From Saprospiraceae bacterium (GTDB lineage Bacteria > Bacteroidota > Bacteroidia > Chitinophagales > Saprospiraceae): a stretch of 64,000 nucleotides of DNA. The translations under genes and the position numbers were made by a program. Of this stretch, positions 35,040 through 43,988 are shown piece by piece (positions within the stretch are counted from its first letter, which is position 1; each line of letters starts with the position of its first letter). Below the pieces are notes generated by a model. That model did not search any database. It saw only the letters and a program-made list of their open reading frames with translations, and had not been told where the DNA came from. The stretch is taken from NCBI GenBank assembly GCA_022841745.1, contig JALHQW010000016.1:79144-143143 (forward strand), read 5' to 3'.

Positions 35040-35144
35040 CTGGGCTTACGCTGTTACAGAAAATCGAATCTGTGAAGTAGGGGATTTTGTCGGTGAAATC
35101 CAATTTCTAGAAATTATGGCTTAAATAAATGACGCACTTATTCG

Positions 35145-35552
35145 TCAATAGCCCATTATTTCTTGGAATTCTTTGAGTGATATAACTTTCACAGTAGGGA
35201 AAGGCAGTTTTTTCAAGACATCAAAATGTCGGTCGTTTGTCACAAGGAGATTAGCATTTGCTGAAATAGCCAGGTCTGAAAACTTGTTATCGTCAGGGTC
35301 ATTTTTGATAAGTGACCATTTGATATATGGCTCTGCAAAAATAACGTTGGCTGCTGTTGACAAGATGCTTGTCACTAATTCTGCCGTATTTTGCGAATAA
35401 AATTCCTCTAATTTTTCTGCATATTCCAATAGGATTTCGTTACTGATAACCCAATCAAAATCCTTGTTCCTGAAAGATAGGTAAAGCCAATACTCTGGGT
35501 TGTGCCGAGGAATAGAAGGAATAAGGCAGTTAGTGTCTATAACTACCCTCAT
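35145..35552 (-). CDS. PIN-domain toxin of a type II toxin-antitoxin pair
   Basis: 135-residue PIN-domain protein of the COG1569-like group, expected to be a Mg2+/Mn2+-dependent RNase. The acidic active-site residues are visible: D6 in VVIDTNCLIPS, an acidic residue in ISNEILLEYAEKLEE, and the DPDDNKFSDLAISANANLLVTND segment with the C-terminal aspartates. Its ATG overlaps the stop of the upstream small gene by 4 bp, the usual antitoxin-toxin arrangement. The cleaved RNA cannot be predicted. Confidence 0.85.
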   Translation of the reverse strand: MRVVIDTNCLIPSIPRHNPEYWLYLSFRNKDFDWVISNEILLEYAEKLEEFYSQNTAELVTSILSTAANVIFAEPYIKWSLIKNDPDDNKFSDLAISANANLLVTNDRHFDVLKKLPFPTVKVISLKEFQEIMGY

Positions 35553-35779
35553 TTGGTTCGTTGTTGCTCATTTAACACCCTTTCAAAATCATCTCTTGTG
35601 ATGCCTTTTTCCTTGATGGTATTGTCCACTTCTTCTTGCAGTAATTTGTCGTAGTAGTCCAGCAATAAATTCCGAATAGACTCCAAATGCGCAGGACTTA
35701 CAGGACGACTGAACAAGCGAAGCAACATCAACTGTACTTCGTTCAAGGGCGAGGAAATATTGCTTGGTTGTGCGGTCAT
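35549..35779 (-). CDS. Putative antitoxin of the PIN toxin
   Basis: 76-residue acidic, helical protein (LNEVQLMLLRLFSRPVSPA, LLQEEVDNTIKEKGITRDDF). It precedes and overlaps the PIN gene by 4 bp, so it is called the antitoxin mainly from position and size. The helical RLFSRPVS segment and C-terminal acidic tail resemble antitoxins found next to this PIN group, with no clear HTH or ribbon-helix-helix. A TATTTTTG box lies about 30 bp upstream. Confidence 0.7.
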   Translation of the reverse strand: MTAQPSNISSPLNEVQLMLLRLFSRPVSPAHLESIRNLLLDYYDKLLQEEVDNTIKEKGITRDDFERVLNEQQRTK

Positions 35780-35808
35780 TGTAATTTCTTAGTTATAAAA
35801 AGGCCTTA

Positions 35809-35816
35809 CAAAAATA
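35809..35816 (-). promoter_or_regulatory. Bacteroidota-type -7 box for the toxin-antitoxin pair
   Basis: The minus strand reads TATTTTTG, an exact TAnnTTTG match, 29 bp before the antitoxin ATG. Confidence 0.45.
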
Positions 35817-35877
35817 GCAGTTTTTTTTGTAAAACGGTTGAAGTTCAAATTGGTATTGATTTAAAGATAGCATTCAT

Positions 35878-38800
35878 CTATTCCCAAACCGCCCCCACAC
35901 CCAACTCCCATGCCTTTTTGTTGAACGCCGGAATATCTTTCTCCAACAAAGCCTTACCCGTTGCCTCCAACCCCGTCCACTGCGTCTCCAACTCCTTTTT
36001 TCGATCCCGTGAACCCTGGTTCGGCCTTGGAATATCGCTTTCAGTTTGGTTGATGAGGTACAGGTACTCCGCCGTGAACTTGTTCGGGAAATTCTCTACG
36101 TCGTCATATGCCTTGGACTTCCGCTGAATCATTTCCTCGTCCCAAGCTTTTATTCGGGCAGCAAGTGCCTTTCCTTCGGCTTGCAAGGGCTTGTATTTGT
36201 CCTCAGTTGGCAGTTTACCGAGCAGGCTTTCCAATTGCAAACGCTTGGTATTCAACGAGTTGACGAGGTTGTGCATCTGCGTTAGCCTGCCTTCCATTTC
36301 GCCCATTAGTGCATGGTAGTCGGCGTAGGCCTTGGCATCGGTAGGATAGGTTGGGTTGGGCAGTATTTCCGCTTCGGAGGCGGTGGTTTGAGTGCCCATT
36401 TTCAGGCTAAGAGCATACTTGCCGGGCGAGGCTTTATGGCCCCGAAAGCTCGCTTCCAGATAAGCCCCTGGTATTCCGGGCATAGTGCCATGGCGCAAGT
36501 CCCATACGAAGCGGTTCAGCCCTTTTGCCTTCGGCAATATGGGTTCTGCGGACGGGCCGCCATCCCAAGGCGTGAACGAAGGGTCGGGCTTGGAGGTGAT
36601 GCTGCGCACTAATTTTCCCTGCGAGTCCTTGATTTCCAAGGTGATGTGGATGGAGTCGTTCACCTCTGGCAGGTGGTAATAGATGACCGCCCCATTGGCT
36701 GGGTTGACGCCGTGCGTTGGGTGATTGCCACGGAAGCCAGCGTCGGTTTTGTTCAACGGGCTGCTGCCATTGGCCAAGACCGTTGCCGAAGGCGCAAAAA
36801 CAGCGAAACCGCTATCGGGTTTCCATTGCCGAATCAAGCTCAGGTCGTCCAAAATCCAGAACGAGCGACCAGAGGTGGCAGCGATGAGGTTGCCTTGATG
36901 GACCCGAAGGTCGGTGATGGGGGCATTGGGCAGGTTGAGTTGGAAGGGCGACCAAGACTTGCCGCCGTCCCAGGAGAGGTAAACGCCCGTTTCCGTGCCA
37001 GCGAAGAGCAGGTCACGGCGCAGCTCGTCTTCCCGAACTACCCTCGTGAAGGCGCCTTGCGGGATGCCCGTGCTGATGTTCGTCCAGGTTTTGCCATAGT
37101 CCGTGCTTTTGTAGAGGCCGGGTGTGTGATCGTTGAACTTGTAGCGGGTGGTGGCAATATAGACTGTGGCCGGGTCGTGCGGCGATACCTCGATGGCGTT
37201 GATAAGGCATTCCTTCAAGCCCGTTGGGGTCACGTTTTGCCAGCTCTTCCCCCCATCACGGGTAATGTGGACTAAGCCATCGTCGCTGCCTGTGTAGATG
37301 ACGCCCCGTTCGTATGGCGACTCCAACACGTAGGCAAGGGTACCGTAGTTCTCCGCACCGACGGCTTCGTTGGTGTAGGGGCCGCCGCCTTTGCCCTGTT
37401 TCTCCTTTTCGTTGCGGGTCAAATCGGGTGATGCCTCCTCCCAGGTCAGGCCCATGTCACGGGTGCGCAGCAGCAATTGCGCACCGTGGTAATACGTGTT
37501 CGGCTCGTGCTTCGACCAAATGATGGGGGCGTTCCAGTTGAAACGGTACTTCATGTCCTTCGTCTCACGGGCGAGGTATTGGATGGGGGCCGCCATGATG
37601 TTCGTGCTGGCCTTCGCCTTGGTATCCAGCACCTCGATGGTGCCCAAATAGCTGCCACCGAGCACGTAGCGTGGGTCGTCGGGATTGAAGGCGAGGAAGG
37701 CGCTTTCACCGCCCGCCGAGTAGCTCCAGCTTTCCTGCGTAATGCCGCTGCTGTTGAGTTCCCGGCTGGAAATGACCACGGAGCTGTTGTCCTGCTGCCC
37801 TGCGTAGATGCGGTAGGGGAATTGGTTGTCCACATTGATTCGATAAAACTGAGCGGTAGGCATATTGGACTGGGTGCTCCAGGTATTGCCAAAATTAAGG
37901 CTGATGGACGCACCACCGTCGTCGCCCATGACCATGTTCCGGTTGTTTTTTGGGTTAATCCAAAGGTCGTGGTAATCGCCATGTGCCCCTTCGATGGTTT
38001 CCCAGGTCTTGCCGCCGTCTTGCGAGCGAAGCGCAGGGGCACTGAGGACGTAAACCGTGTTATCGTTCTGCGGGTCGGCGAACACCTCGATATAGTACCA
38101 GGCCCGCTGGTCGAGGCGCTGGTCGTTGGAGACCTTCGTCCAGGATTTACCCGCATTGTTGCTCACGAAAAGGCCGCCTTTCTCTTTTTCCGAATCGCTT
38201 TCAATCACGGCATAGACCCGGTCGGGGTTCGAGCGGCAGACCTCGATGGCCATTTTTCCCTTTTCCTCCGGCAAGCCCTCGTGGATTTTGTTCCAGGTCT
38301 TGCCGCCGTCCGTGCTTTTGTAAAGCCCGCTGCCGGGGCCGCCACTGGTGATTTTCCAAGGTTGGCGGCCATGCTCCCACATCGCAGCGTACAACACATC
38401 GGGGTTGTTCATGTCCATGGAAAGCTCGGAGCAGCCCGTTTTTTCATCCACAAAAAGCACTCGCTCCCAGGTCTTGCCACCGTCCGTGCTTTTATAGACT
38501 CCCCGCTCTGCGGTCGGCCCATAGAGTGCCCCTTGCGCAGCGACAAAGACCACATCCGGGTTTTGCGGGTGGATGCGGATGCGGGAGATATGCTGTGTGC
38601 CGGCCAGCCCCAGCTTCTGCCAGGTCTTCCCGGCGTCGGTGGATTTGTAAACCCCGTCGCCGTGGTGCGTCATCACGCCACGCACGGCATGTTCGCCCAT
38701 GCCCACATAGACCACGTGCGGGTGGCTCTCCGATACGGCAATTGCCCCAACGGAACCCGTCGTGAAAAAGCCATCCGAAATATTGTTCCAGGAATTGCCC

Positions 38801-39069
38801 ATGTCGTCCGTCTTCCAGACACCGCCCCCGGTCACGCCCATATAGTAAGTATTCGGGTCGCCGACCACGCCACTGACGGCCACAGAGCGCCCTCCCCTGA
38901 ACGGGCCAATGCTCCGCCATTTCATGGGCTTGAAGCTGGCATTGAGGTCAGGAGCAACGGCAGTTGCCGGCTTTGGTGATGGTACTGCTTTTGCCTGCGG
39001 CTTTTTTTGAGCGGTTGCGGTGCAGAGGACAAGGCCGAAAATGGCCAGGAGGAGTAACTGTTTTGACAT
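35878..39069 (-). CDS. Secreted sortilin/BNR-repeat beta-propeller protein
   Basis: 1063-residue exported protein with signal peptide [20 protein letters not shown]. Two large beta-propellers of the VPS10/sortilin/BNR type follow, seen as many copies of S-x-D-x-G-x-T-W Asp-box motifs ([51 protein letters not shown]). The last 250 residues contain a beta domain ([21 protein letters not shown]) and a helical tail. In databases such proteins are often called glycosyl hydrolases, but Asp-boxes are structural and I see no catalytic set, so a binding role is as likely. There is no T9SS sorting domain, so it may stay in the periplasm or be exported another way. Confidence 0.82.
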   Translation of the reverse strand: MSKQLLLLAIFGLVLCTATAQKKPQAKAVPSPKPATAVAPDLNASFKPMKWRSIGPFRGGRSVAVSGVVGDPNTYYMGVTGGGVWKTDDMGNSWNNISDGFFTTGSVGAIAVSESHPHVVYVGMGEHAVRGVMTHHGDGVYKSTDAGKTWQKLGLAGTQHISRIRIHPQNPDVVFVAAQGALYGPTAERGVYKSTDGGKTWERVLFVDEKTGCSELSMDMNNPDVLYAAMWEHGRQPWKITSGGPGSGLYKSTDGGKTWNKIHEGLPEEKGKMAIEVCRSNPDRVYAVIESDSEKEKGGLFVSNNAGKSWTKVSNDQRLDQRAWYYIEVFADPQNDNTVYVLSAPALRSQDGGKTWETIEGAHGDYHDLWINPKNNRNMVMGDDGGASISLNFGNTWSTQSNMPTAQFYRINVDNQFPYRIYAGQQDNSSVVISSRELNSSGITQESWSYSAGGESAFLAFNPDDPRYVLGGSYLGTIEVLDTKAKASTNIMAAPIQYLARETKDMKYRFNWNAPIIWSKHEPNTYYHGAQLLLRTRDMGLTWEEASPDLTRNEKEKQGKGGGPYTNEAVGAENYGTLAYVLESPYERGVIYTGSDDGLVHITRDGGKSWQNVTPTGLKECLINAIEVSPHDPATVYIATTRYKFNDHTPGLYKSTDYGKTWTNISTGIPQGAFTRVVREDELRRDLLFAGTETGVYLSWDGGKSWSPFQLNLPNAPITDLRVHQGNLIAATSGRSFWILDDLSLIRQWKPDSGFAVFAPSATVLANGSSPLNKTDAGFRGNHPTHGVNPANGAVIYYHLPEVNDSIHITLEIKDSQGKLVRSITSKPDPSFTPWDGGPSAEPILPKAKGLNRFVWDLRHGTMPGIPGAYLEASFRGHKASPGKYALSLKMGTQTTASEAEILPNPTYPTDAKAYADYHALMGEMEGRLTQMHNLVNSLNTKRLQLESLLGKLPTEDKYKPLQAEGKALAARIKAWDEEMIQRKSKAYDDVENFPNKFTAEYLYLINQTESDIPRPNQGSRDRKKELETQWTGLEATGKALLEKDIPAFNKKAWELGVGAVWE

Positions 39070-39195
39070 AGCGAAGGTCGTTTTGTTTGAAGGGGCAAGG
39101 TAGGGATTTTGGGGAAATTGGGGTTTAATTAGGTATAACTAGCCTCAAGCGCACCTTCCAATAGTGTTTTATTCATGGCAAAACTACACCTAATG

Positions 39196-39231
39196 AAAAA
39201 AGGGGCGATGTTCGAACATCGCCCCCTTTTT
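39196..39231 (-). terminator. Terminator after porG
   Basis: GGGGCGATGT (39202-39211) and ACATCGCCCC (39216-39225) are perfect complements around TCGA, flanked by A6 on the left and a T-run on the right, so it can act in both directions. Confidence 0.9.
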
Positions 39232-39285
39232 TATTCAGACATCTGGGGTTTGCCCAAGTCAGGCGGTGACTTTAAGGATCATGCA

Positions 39286-40152
39286 TCAATCATAACACCC
39301 CGCTCTCCTGCCTCCCCTGCGCCTACTGCCCATCAGCCCATTGTCCAGGAAATTATAGGAAACCGTAGCGCCAAGGATGAAATACCAGTCCTTTTTAGCG
39401 CCATCGCCCCGCTGGGTGCCAGTGGGCAATACGACCGGTTCGCTGCCGGTCAGCTCGCCGGTGCGGTTGCCGAGGGCGGCAGCCAGTTGGCCATTGCCAG
39501 CGAGGAGGTCGTTGTAGGTGACATAATCGCCGCTCACGTCATCTAGGTAGTCGGTGAAGGTAGGGCGGGCACCGAGTTCGAGGCCGAGGTTGATGCGGTC
39601 GGAGATGGCGTATTTCACGCCGAGGCCAAAGGGTATTGCAAAGGCAAAGGTCTTGTAAGCCGCATCAAAACCAGCCATGCCCTGGCCTTCGGTGCCGAGG
39701 GGCTGTAGTGCCTCCCAGTTGCCTTGGTAACGGGCCTTGGGAGTGAACTTCGTGCCAGCGATGCCCACGAACAGGTAGGGCGAAAACGGCCTCGACAAGC
39801 CATAGGGCTGATAACCGAGGATGTTCCATTCGCCCGTGAGGCCAAACTCCATTAGGGTAGTGCGGAAGCTGAGGTTGCGGTCACGCACAAAGTTGTCGTT
39901 GCGAACGTTGGCATCCTGCCCGGCGATCCGTGCCCAGTTGAAGCCGAGGCGCACAGCGAACAAATCGTTCAGGTTTTGCTTCACAAATAGGCCCGCCGCC
40001 AGTTTGGTCTCCCCAAGGTAAAGGTTGCTGGAATTATTGGACACATCGCCTACATAGTTGGCTCCGCCAATGAGTGCGCCAACCTCCAGGTGCTGTGCGT
40101 TCAAACAGATTGGAGCGATTGCAAGGATGAGGATTTGAACTATTTTTTTCAT
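39286..40152 (-). CDS. porG: PorG-like outer-membrane protein (DUF6089), T9SS component
   Basis: 288-residue outer-membrane beta-barrel. Signal peptide MKKIVQILILAIAPICLNA, then HLEVGALIGGANYVGDVS, which is close to the start of the PorG/DUF6089 family, and alternating barrel strands (LAAGLFVKQNLNDLFAVRLGF, RPFSPYLFVGIAGTKFTPKA, INLGLELGARPTFTDYLDDV). PorG is part of the T9SS machinery needed to export the sorting-domain proteins, of which five are encoded in this window. The C-terminus is basic (RRRGGRRAGCYD), unlike a normal barrel end, but the frame is intact. The ATG at 40152 starts the signal peptide. The symbol rests on family resemblance. Confidence 0.75.
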   Translation of the reverse strand: MKKIVQILILAIAPICLNAQHLEVGALIGGANYVGDVSNNSSNLYLGETKLAAGLFVKQNLNDLFAVRLGFNWARIAGQDANVRNDNFVRDRNLSFRTTLMEFGLTGEWNILGYQPYGLSRPFSPYLFVGIAGTKFTPKARYQGNWEALQPLGTEGQGMAGFDAAYKTFAFAIPFGLGVKYAISDRINLGLELGARPTFTDYLDDVSGDYVTYNDLLAGNGQLAAALGNRTGELTGSEPVVLPTGTQRGDGAKKDWYFILGATVSYNFLDNGLMGSRRRGGRRAGCYD

Positions 40153-40215
40153 TTCAAAAGGTTTACTGCTTACAAAATACATTCATCGGCTCACAGGTTA
40201 CGGGTTTACTTTTTC

Positions 40216-40247
40216 TCCCGTCCATCGTTGTCCGTCCACCGTTTACC
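40216..40247. repeat. Degenerate heptamer array, YCGTCCA family
   Basis: CCCGTCCATCG, then TCCGTCCACCG, lie between porG and the pyrF stop. Read along pyrF (minus strand) they have the GGACGRT sense seen after the rsmF stop. Confidence 0.5.
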
Positions 40248-40259
40248 TTCCGCCGTTCC

Positions 40260-41078
40260 TTAACGAAACCGTTGTGCCAAAACTTGCGCCATCTGCCCTT
40301 GAATTTCGAGGGCGGCGGCACGGGCCTGTTCGGCAAAGTCTTCGCCATCGCCTGCAAAGATGATGCCCCTTGAGGAATTGACCAACAACCCAACTTGGTC
40401 GTTTAGGCCGTACTCACAGACTTTTTCCAATTCCCCGCCCTGTGCACCAATGCCCGGCACGAGCAGAAAATGGTCGGGAGCGATGTGGCGGATGTCCTTG
40501 AACTTTTCGGGGTGGGTGGCCCCGGTCACGAACATCAGGTTGTCGGCACTGCCCCAGGTTTGCGCTCGGCGCATCACTTTTTCATAGAGCGGTTCGCCGT
40601 TTTCCTGCTCCGCAAACTGGAAATCGTGGCTTCCCTTGTTGGAGGTCAAGGCCAACAAGATGACCCATTTCCCCTCAAACGCCAGGAACGGCTTCACGCT
40701 GTCCTCGCCCATGTACGGGGCCACGGTCACCGAATCGAAGTTCATTTCCTCGAAAAAAGCCTTGGCATACTGCGTGGACGTGTTGCCGATGTCCCCCCGT
40801 TTTGCGTCAGCGATGGTAAAGCAGTTGTCGGGAATGAGTGCCAGCGTTTTTTCCAAGGTCTGCCAGCCTCGCCAGCCCTGCGACTCGTAAAAGGCAAGGT
40901 TCGGCTTATAGGCCACGCAGAGGTCATGTGTCGCCTCGATGATTTGGCGGTTGAACTCGTAGATAGGGTCGTCGTATTGAAGCAAATGCGTCGGCAACTT
41001 GGCCAGCTCACTGTCCAACCCGATGCACAAGAAGGACTGCTTCACCAGGATTTGTTCGTATAGTTGTTGTCTGGTCAT
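40260..41078 (-). CDS. pyrF: Orotidine 5'-phosphate decarboxylase
   Basis: 272-residue OMP decarboxylase of the longer type 2 subfamily, making UMP from OMP in pyrimidine synthesis. The catalytic Lys-Asp network is in [11 protein letters not shown], with the upstream [10 protein letters not shown] and YKPNLAFYE strands and the phosphate-binding [10 protein letters not shown] near the C-terminus. The ATG at 41078 ([11 protein letters not shown]) fits the family; the upstream ATG would run through heptamer repeats. Heptamer units stand on the upstream side and end in AGTATG, containing the start codon. Confidence 0.92.
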   Translation of the reverse strand: MTRQQLYEQILVKQSFLCIGLDSELAKLPTHLLQYDDPIYEFNRQIIEATHDLCVAYKPNLAFYESQGWRGWQTLEKTLALIPDNCFTIADAKRGDIGNTSTQYAKAFFEEMNFDSVTVAPYMGEDSVKPFLAFEGKWVILLALTSNKGSHDFQFAEQENGEPLYEKVMRRAQTWGSADNLMFVTGATHPEKFKDIRHIAPDHFLLVPGIGAQGGELEKVCEYGLNDQVGLLVNSSRGIIFAGDGEDFAEQARAAALEIQGQMAQVLAQRFR

Positions 41079-41081
41079 ACT

Positions 41082-41109
41082 AAATACTGGATACTGGATG
41101 CTGGATGCT
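41082..41109. repeat. 7-bp tandem array before pyrF, GGATRCT family
   Basis: Units AAATACT, GGATACT, GGATGCT and GGATGCT on the plus strand. Read along pyrF (minus strand) the sense is AGYATCC, ending at the start codon as AGTATG, the same as at 8847. Confidence 0.8.
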
Positions 41110-41115
41110 GGTTTT

Positions 41116-41179
41116 GAAGCCATGAAACCATGTAGCCATGAAACCATGTAGCCATGAAGCCATGAATCAATGAAGCCAT
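41116..41179. repeat. 8-bp tandem array up to the engB stop, unit GAARCCAT
   Basis: Eight consecutive octamers (GAAGCCAT, GAAACCAT, GTAGCCAT, GAAACCAT, GTAGCCAT, GAAGCCAT, GAATCAAT, GAAGCCAT) end where the engB stop codon begins. With the adjacent heptamers, almost the whole pyrF-engB spacer is repeat. Confidence 0.95.
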
Positions 41180-41775
41180 CAACGATTCTTATTCACTTTA
41201 TGGATGAAATCGAGCACCTCCTCCCTTCCCTTGCGGTACTCGGCGGAAGTGATAAACTCTTGGGGCAGTGTCTCCCACGATTCGAGCAGCTTGGCACGTA
41301 TGACGGCTAAACTGCGGTGCAGTTGGGCATTGGAGAGGCGGTCGGTCTTGGTGTAGGCGATGACGAACGGCACCTGGTTCTCGCCCAGGAAGTTGAGGAA
41401 CTCGATATCGTTCTTTTTTGGCTCCACGTTCACGTCAATCAGCACGAAGCAGCAGCGCATGGTTTCCCGGCCCAGCAGGTACTCGTTGATCATGGGCACG
41501 AAGCCTGCCCTGATCTTTTTATTGGTTTTGGCAAAGCCGTAACCGGGCAGGTCAATCAGGTGCCAATCCCCGTTGATGAGGAAGTAGTTGATGGTCTGCG
41601 TCTTGCCGGGGGTGTTGGACACATGTGCCAGCCCCTTTCGCCCGGTCAGCATGTTGATGAGCGAGGACTTGCCCACGTTGGAGCGGCCAATAAAGGCGTA
41701 TTCCGGGAGCTTGGGCGGCGGGCAATCCGCCAATTTTACGTAACTGCCACTGTATTCAGCTGAAATGATTTCCAT
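41179..41775 (-). CDS. engB: Ribosome biogenesis GTPase EngB (YsxC/YihA)
   Basis: 198-residue TRAFAC GTPase needed for late 50S ribosome assembly. G1 [10 protein letters not shown]2 [13 protein letters not shown]3 DLPGYGFA, G4 TKTDRL and G5-like TSAEYRKG are all present in order. The length is normal for the family. It starts 97 nt from the next minus-strand feature and is divergent from the PAP2 gene, with two long perfect hairpins in the shared spacer. A CATCTTTG box (minus strand, 41783-41790) could be its -7 element. Probably upstream of pyrF on the same transcript. Confidence 0.95.
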   Translation of the reverse strand: MEIISAEYSGSYVKLADCPPPKLPEYAFIGRSNVGKSSLINMLTGRKGLAHVSNTPGKTQTINYFLINGDWHLIDLPGYGFAKTNKKIRAGFVPMINEYLLGRETMRCCFVLIDVNVEPKKNDIEFLNFLGENQVPFVIAYTKTDRLSNAQLHRSLAVIRAKLLESWETLPQEFITSAEYRKGREEVLDFIHKVNKNR

Positions 41776-41804
41776 ATTGGCGCAAAGATGGGGATTATCA
41801 AACT

Positions 41805-41869
41805 GATAGAGCGGTGGTTGAAAAAATAAAAAATTCTCAATTTTTTATTTTTTCAACCACCGCTCTATC
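41805..41869. other. Perfect 31-bp hairpin in a divergent spacer
   Basis: Arms 41805-41835 and 41839-41869 are perfect complements around CTC. The arm starts GATAGAGCGGTGGTTG and ends in an A/T-rich stretch. It lies between the divergent engB and PAP2 genes, so it does not sit at the end of any visible gene. Confidence 0.95.
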
Positions 41870-41871
41870 GT

Positions 41872-41922
41872 TAATTTCAGTTGAGGAAAAATTTTGAAAA
41901 AATTTTTCCTCAACTGAAATTA
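41872..41922. other. Second perfect 24-bp hairpin, adjacent
   Basis: Arms 41872-41895 and 41899-41922 are perfect complements (core TTTCAGTTGAGGAAAAA) around GAA. It starts 3 bp after the first hairpin and has no related sequence, so the two are separate palindromes in tandem. Confidence 0.95.
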
Positions 41923-42056
41923 TTGAATGCTGGCGTTTACACAGCAATCGTCAAAAGACAAAAAGCCAAAAGTGCAAACGAAAAAAAAGGTGCAAGGCTA
42001 TTCAATTTCAATTGCAACTTAAAAAGGCCCAATTTTGCATAAAACTTCTGCACTGC

Positions 42057-42737
42057 ATGACCAAGACCATCCGTGAGAACAGCTTTTATTTTTACCTGAT
42101 GGGTGCTTTCGTGCTGCTGGGCGGCCTGTATTTGGCCCTGTCCAACAAGACGGACGCCATCTATTTTTTCAGTGAAAACAGGTCGCCGCTGCTGGATTCT
42201 GCTTTCCGGTTTATCACCCAACTTGGTGAGGGACCCATATATTTCCTCTTTGCCATCTTGGCCTTGGCAATTCGGGTGCGCTATACTTTGTTGGTTGTGT
42301 TTACGGGCTTATCAGTCATGGCCTTTAGCCGTGGGATGAAAGCCTTGTTTGCCATTGACCGCCCTGCCGCCTATTTCGACAAGCTAAAGCTTATGGATAA
42401 ACTCATTTTCGTGCCCGATGTGGAACTGCACACGGGTGCCACGAGTTTCCCTTCCGGCCATTCCATGTCGGCATTTGCCTTGTACAGCGTGCTGGCTTTT
42501 ATCCTGCCTTCGGCAAAACGCTATGCCCTGCCACTCTTCCTGATAGCGCTGTTGGTTGCCATTTCCCGGATATACCTGGTGCAGCATTTCTGGCCGGATG
42601 TGTATGTTGGCGGCATCGTCGGCGTAGGGCTGGCGATGCTGTGGTATGTTTTGCTGGACCGCTCCCCGCAGCCCTGGTTGGATAGGCCGCTGGTGCCGAT
42701 TTTTAAAAGAGCAAGCAGGCGCACACGAGGACTTTGA
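42057..42737 (+). CDS. PAP2-family phosphatase, membrane
   Basis: 226-residue inner-membrane phosphatase of the PAP2 superfamily (undecaprenyl-pyrophosphate or phosphatidate phosphatase-like, periplasmic active site). The catalytic motifs are KALFAIDRPAAY, FPSGHSMSAFALYS and SRIYLVQHFWPDV, corresponding to the three-part KxxxxxxRP / PSGH / SRxxxxxHxxxD signature. About five or six helices are visible. The ATG at 42057 is preferred over the upstream ATG at 42012, which would begin inside the spacer. A CAATTTTG box at 42030-42037 could be its -7 element. The substrate is undetermined. Confidence 0.88.
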   Translation: MTKTIRENSFYFYLMGAFVLLGGLYLALSNKTDAIYFFSENRSPLLDSAFRFITQLGEGPIYFLFAILALAIRVRYTLLVVFTGLSVMAFSRGMKALFAIDRPAAYFDKLKLMDKLIFVPDVELHTGATSFPSGHSMSAFALYSVLAFILPSAKRYALPLFLIALLVAISRIYLVQHFWPDVYVGGIVGVGLAMLWYVLLDRSPQPWLDRPLVPIFKRASRRTRGL

Positions 42738-43441
42738 CTGCCTTAACTGATTGTGCAATAAGGCACCCATTATTTTTTACTTTCGTTCCAAAAAATCGCA
42801 TATTCGCACTGAGTGGCAAAAGTATGTTTAAGTGAAGCAATTCACTCAAAGGGAAATACCGCTTTGCGACTTATGAAAGGCGAAGCCATGGCCGAAAATG
42901 GCAAGGATTAGCTTTTAAGAAGGGGTAAAGCAGTAAACTTTTTCTGTACAGACAGGCAGGGTAGTGATGCGATATGTGACGGAGGTGGTGGGAGAGGAAA
43001 TCATCCTTTTGGACAAAAAGGAGACTTGAGGAGGTACGCATTTTGTATTGTGTGACAATGAAACAATGAAAAATGCGTACTTCGCATTATGTATTGTTTT
43101 GAAGTTGTAAATCATATTTTTCGATTCGTAAAACACTGAATTTCTGAATTTTGATTAATTTTTTGCCCTGAGATAGCGTATGTTGGTTGAAGTTTTTAAA
43201 TTTGTGCGTGATGTGCGAAAGGTTCGCATATTATCACGTGATGCGTAATGCTTGGGCGACCTGCTAACTTGTAACTTTACTGCAAGAAATTAACTTTGAC
43301 AAACTAAATCTAAAAACGGGAAAGTTGAAAACCGGAAGAAGTAGGCAAACAAAAAAGTGCGGAGAGCTATTATGAACAACCATTAATTATCATAACCCTA
43401 ATTCCTGATATTGGCATTTCAAACAACAAAAATAAAATAAA
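42738..43441. other. AT-rich gene-free island, left part
   Basis: This 700-bp stretch holds no convincing gene. A 17-bp inverted repeat (43034-43050 with 43064-43080, GTACGCATTT and complement, 15 of 17 matched) lies in it. The base composition drops sharply from the flanks. It forms the upstream side of the attC-like cassette region. Confidence 0.6.
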
Positions 43442-43630
43442 ATGAAAGACTCAACTTCTTACATCATCCTTAGTATAATTTTAATTATTTCAGGAGCAAT
43501 CATGCGTGATATTATTCACGTATCAGAATCAACTCAACGTTCTGTTGGGCTTTTTGTCTCAATTGTTGGAATTGTTTTATTGACAAAAGCAGTTGCACAA
43601 ATAGTCCGTAGTAAAAAGACGAATGTATAA
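43442..43630 (+). CDS. 62-residue two-helix membrane protein (cassette-like)
   Basis: Small protein with two hydrophobic helices, SYIILSIILIISGAIMRDII and VGLFVSIVGIVLLTKAVAQI, and a basic tail RSKKTNV. I know no family. The gene is AT-rich (one 60-base row counts 27 percent GC against about 60 percent in the nearby MlaD gene). An integron attC-like site begins 69 bp after its stop in the orientation expected of a gene cassette. Small membrane proteins are common cassette cargo. The ATG is preceded by an A-rich leader, normal for this phylum. Confidence 0.6.
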   Translation: MKDSTSYIILSIILIISGAIMRDIIHVSESTQRSVGLFVSIVGIVLLTKAVAQIVRSKKTNV

Positions 43631-43698
43631 ATACTTACTTCTACAAACTTTCGTGCGAACTTCAAACAGTTGTGCCTTGAACGAGCAGTAGCACGAAC

Positions 43699-43830
43699 GC
43701 ATAACAAGGGCTTAAAAGAAATGGCGGATGAAGTGGTTAATCAAACTGCAGTGCTTCTAATGAACAGTTGTGGTAGGTTGACAGTTCGTGCTTTTAAACC
43801 GCCACTTCTTTAAGCCCCGAAACGTTAAGC
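43699..43830 (+). mobile_element. Integron attC-like recombination site
   Basis: The left end has GCATAAC (R''-like, one mismatch to RYYYAAC) followed by the arm AAGGGCTTAAAAGAAATGG. The right arm, CCGCCACTTCTTTAAGCCCC, is its imperfect complement with an extra unpaired base, then GTTAAGC (an exact GTTRRRY R' box). The length is 132 bp, within the known attC range. It lies downstream of the 62-residue gene, as in a cassette. No integrase or second site is in the window. Confidence 0.55.
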
Positions 43831-43900
43831 GATATTTACCCCTCCCCCCAACTTGTATTGAATAGCTAAACCCATATTCCGCAATCAAGCCTGAAAAAAA

Positions 43901-43932
43901 GCCCGATGGCCACACGGCCATCGGGCTTTTTT
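43901..43932. terminator. Bidirectional terminator after mlaD and the cassette
   Basis: GCCCGATGGCC (43901-43911) and GGCCATCGGGC (43916-43926) are perfect complements around ACAC, with A-run before and T-run after (TTTTTTCTT). It can terminate both the minus-strand MlaD transcript and the plus-strand cassette region. Confidence 0.9.
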
Positions 43933-43988
43933 CTTGTAAATACCCCTCATTTGAGCCACCTGCACCTCATTCCAATTTTCCAATTTCC

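Noticed and set aside
37477..38979. 500-residue plus-strand open frame
   Set aside because: It is an antisense shadow of the BNR-repeat protein gene, whose motifs and signal peptide are clear on the minus strand.
35878..39069. Glycoside hydrolase
   Set aside because: The Asp-box repeats are structural; I can see no catalytic residue set, so I use a beta-propeller description.
41805..41922. Terminators of engB or the PAP2 gene
   Set aside because: The hairpins lie upstream of both genes, which diverge from this spacer.
42915..43136. 73-residue minus-strand open frame in the AT-rich island
   Set aside because: No family feature, no initiation context, and it spans the inverted repeat at 43034-43080.
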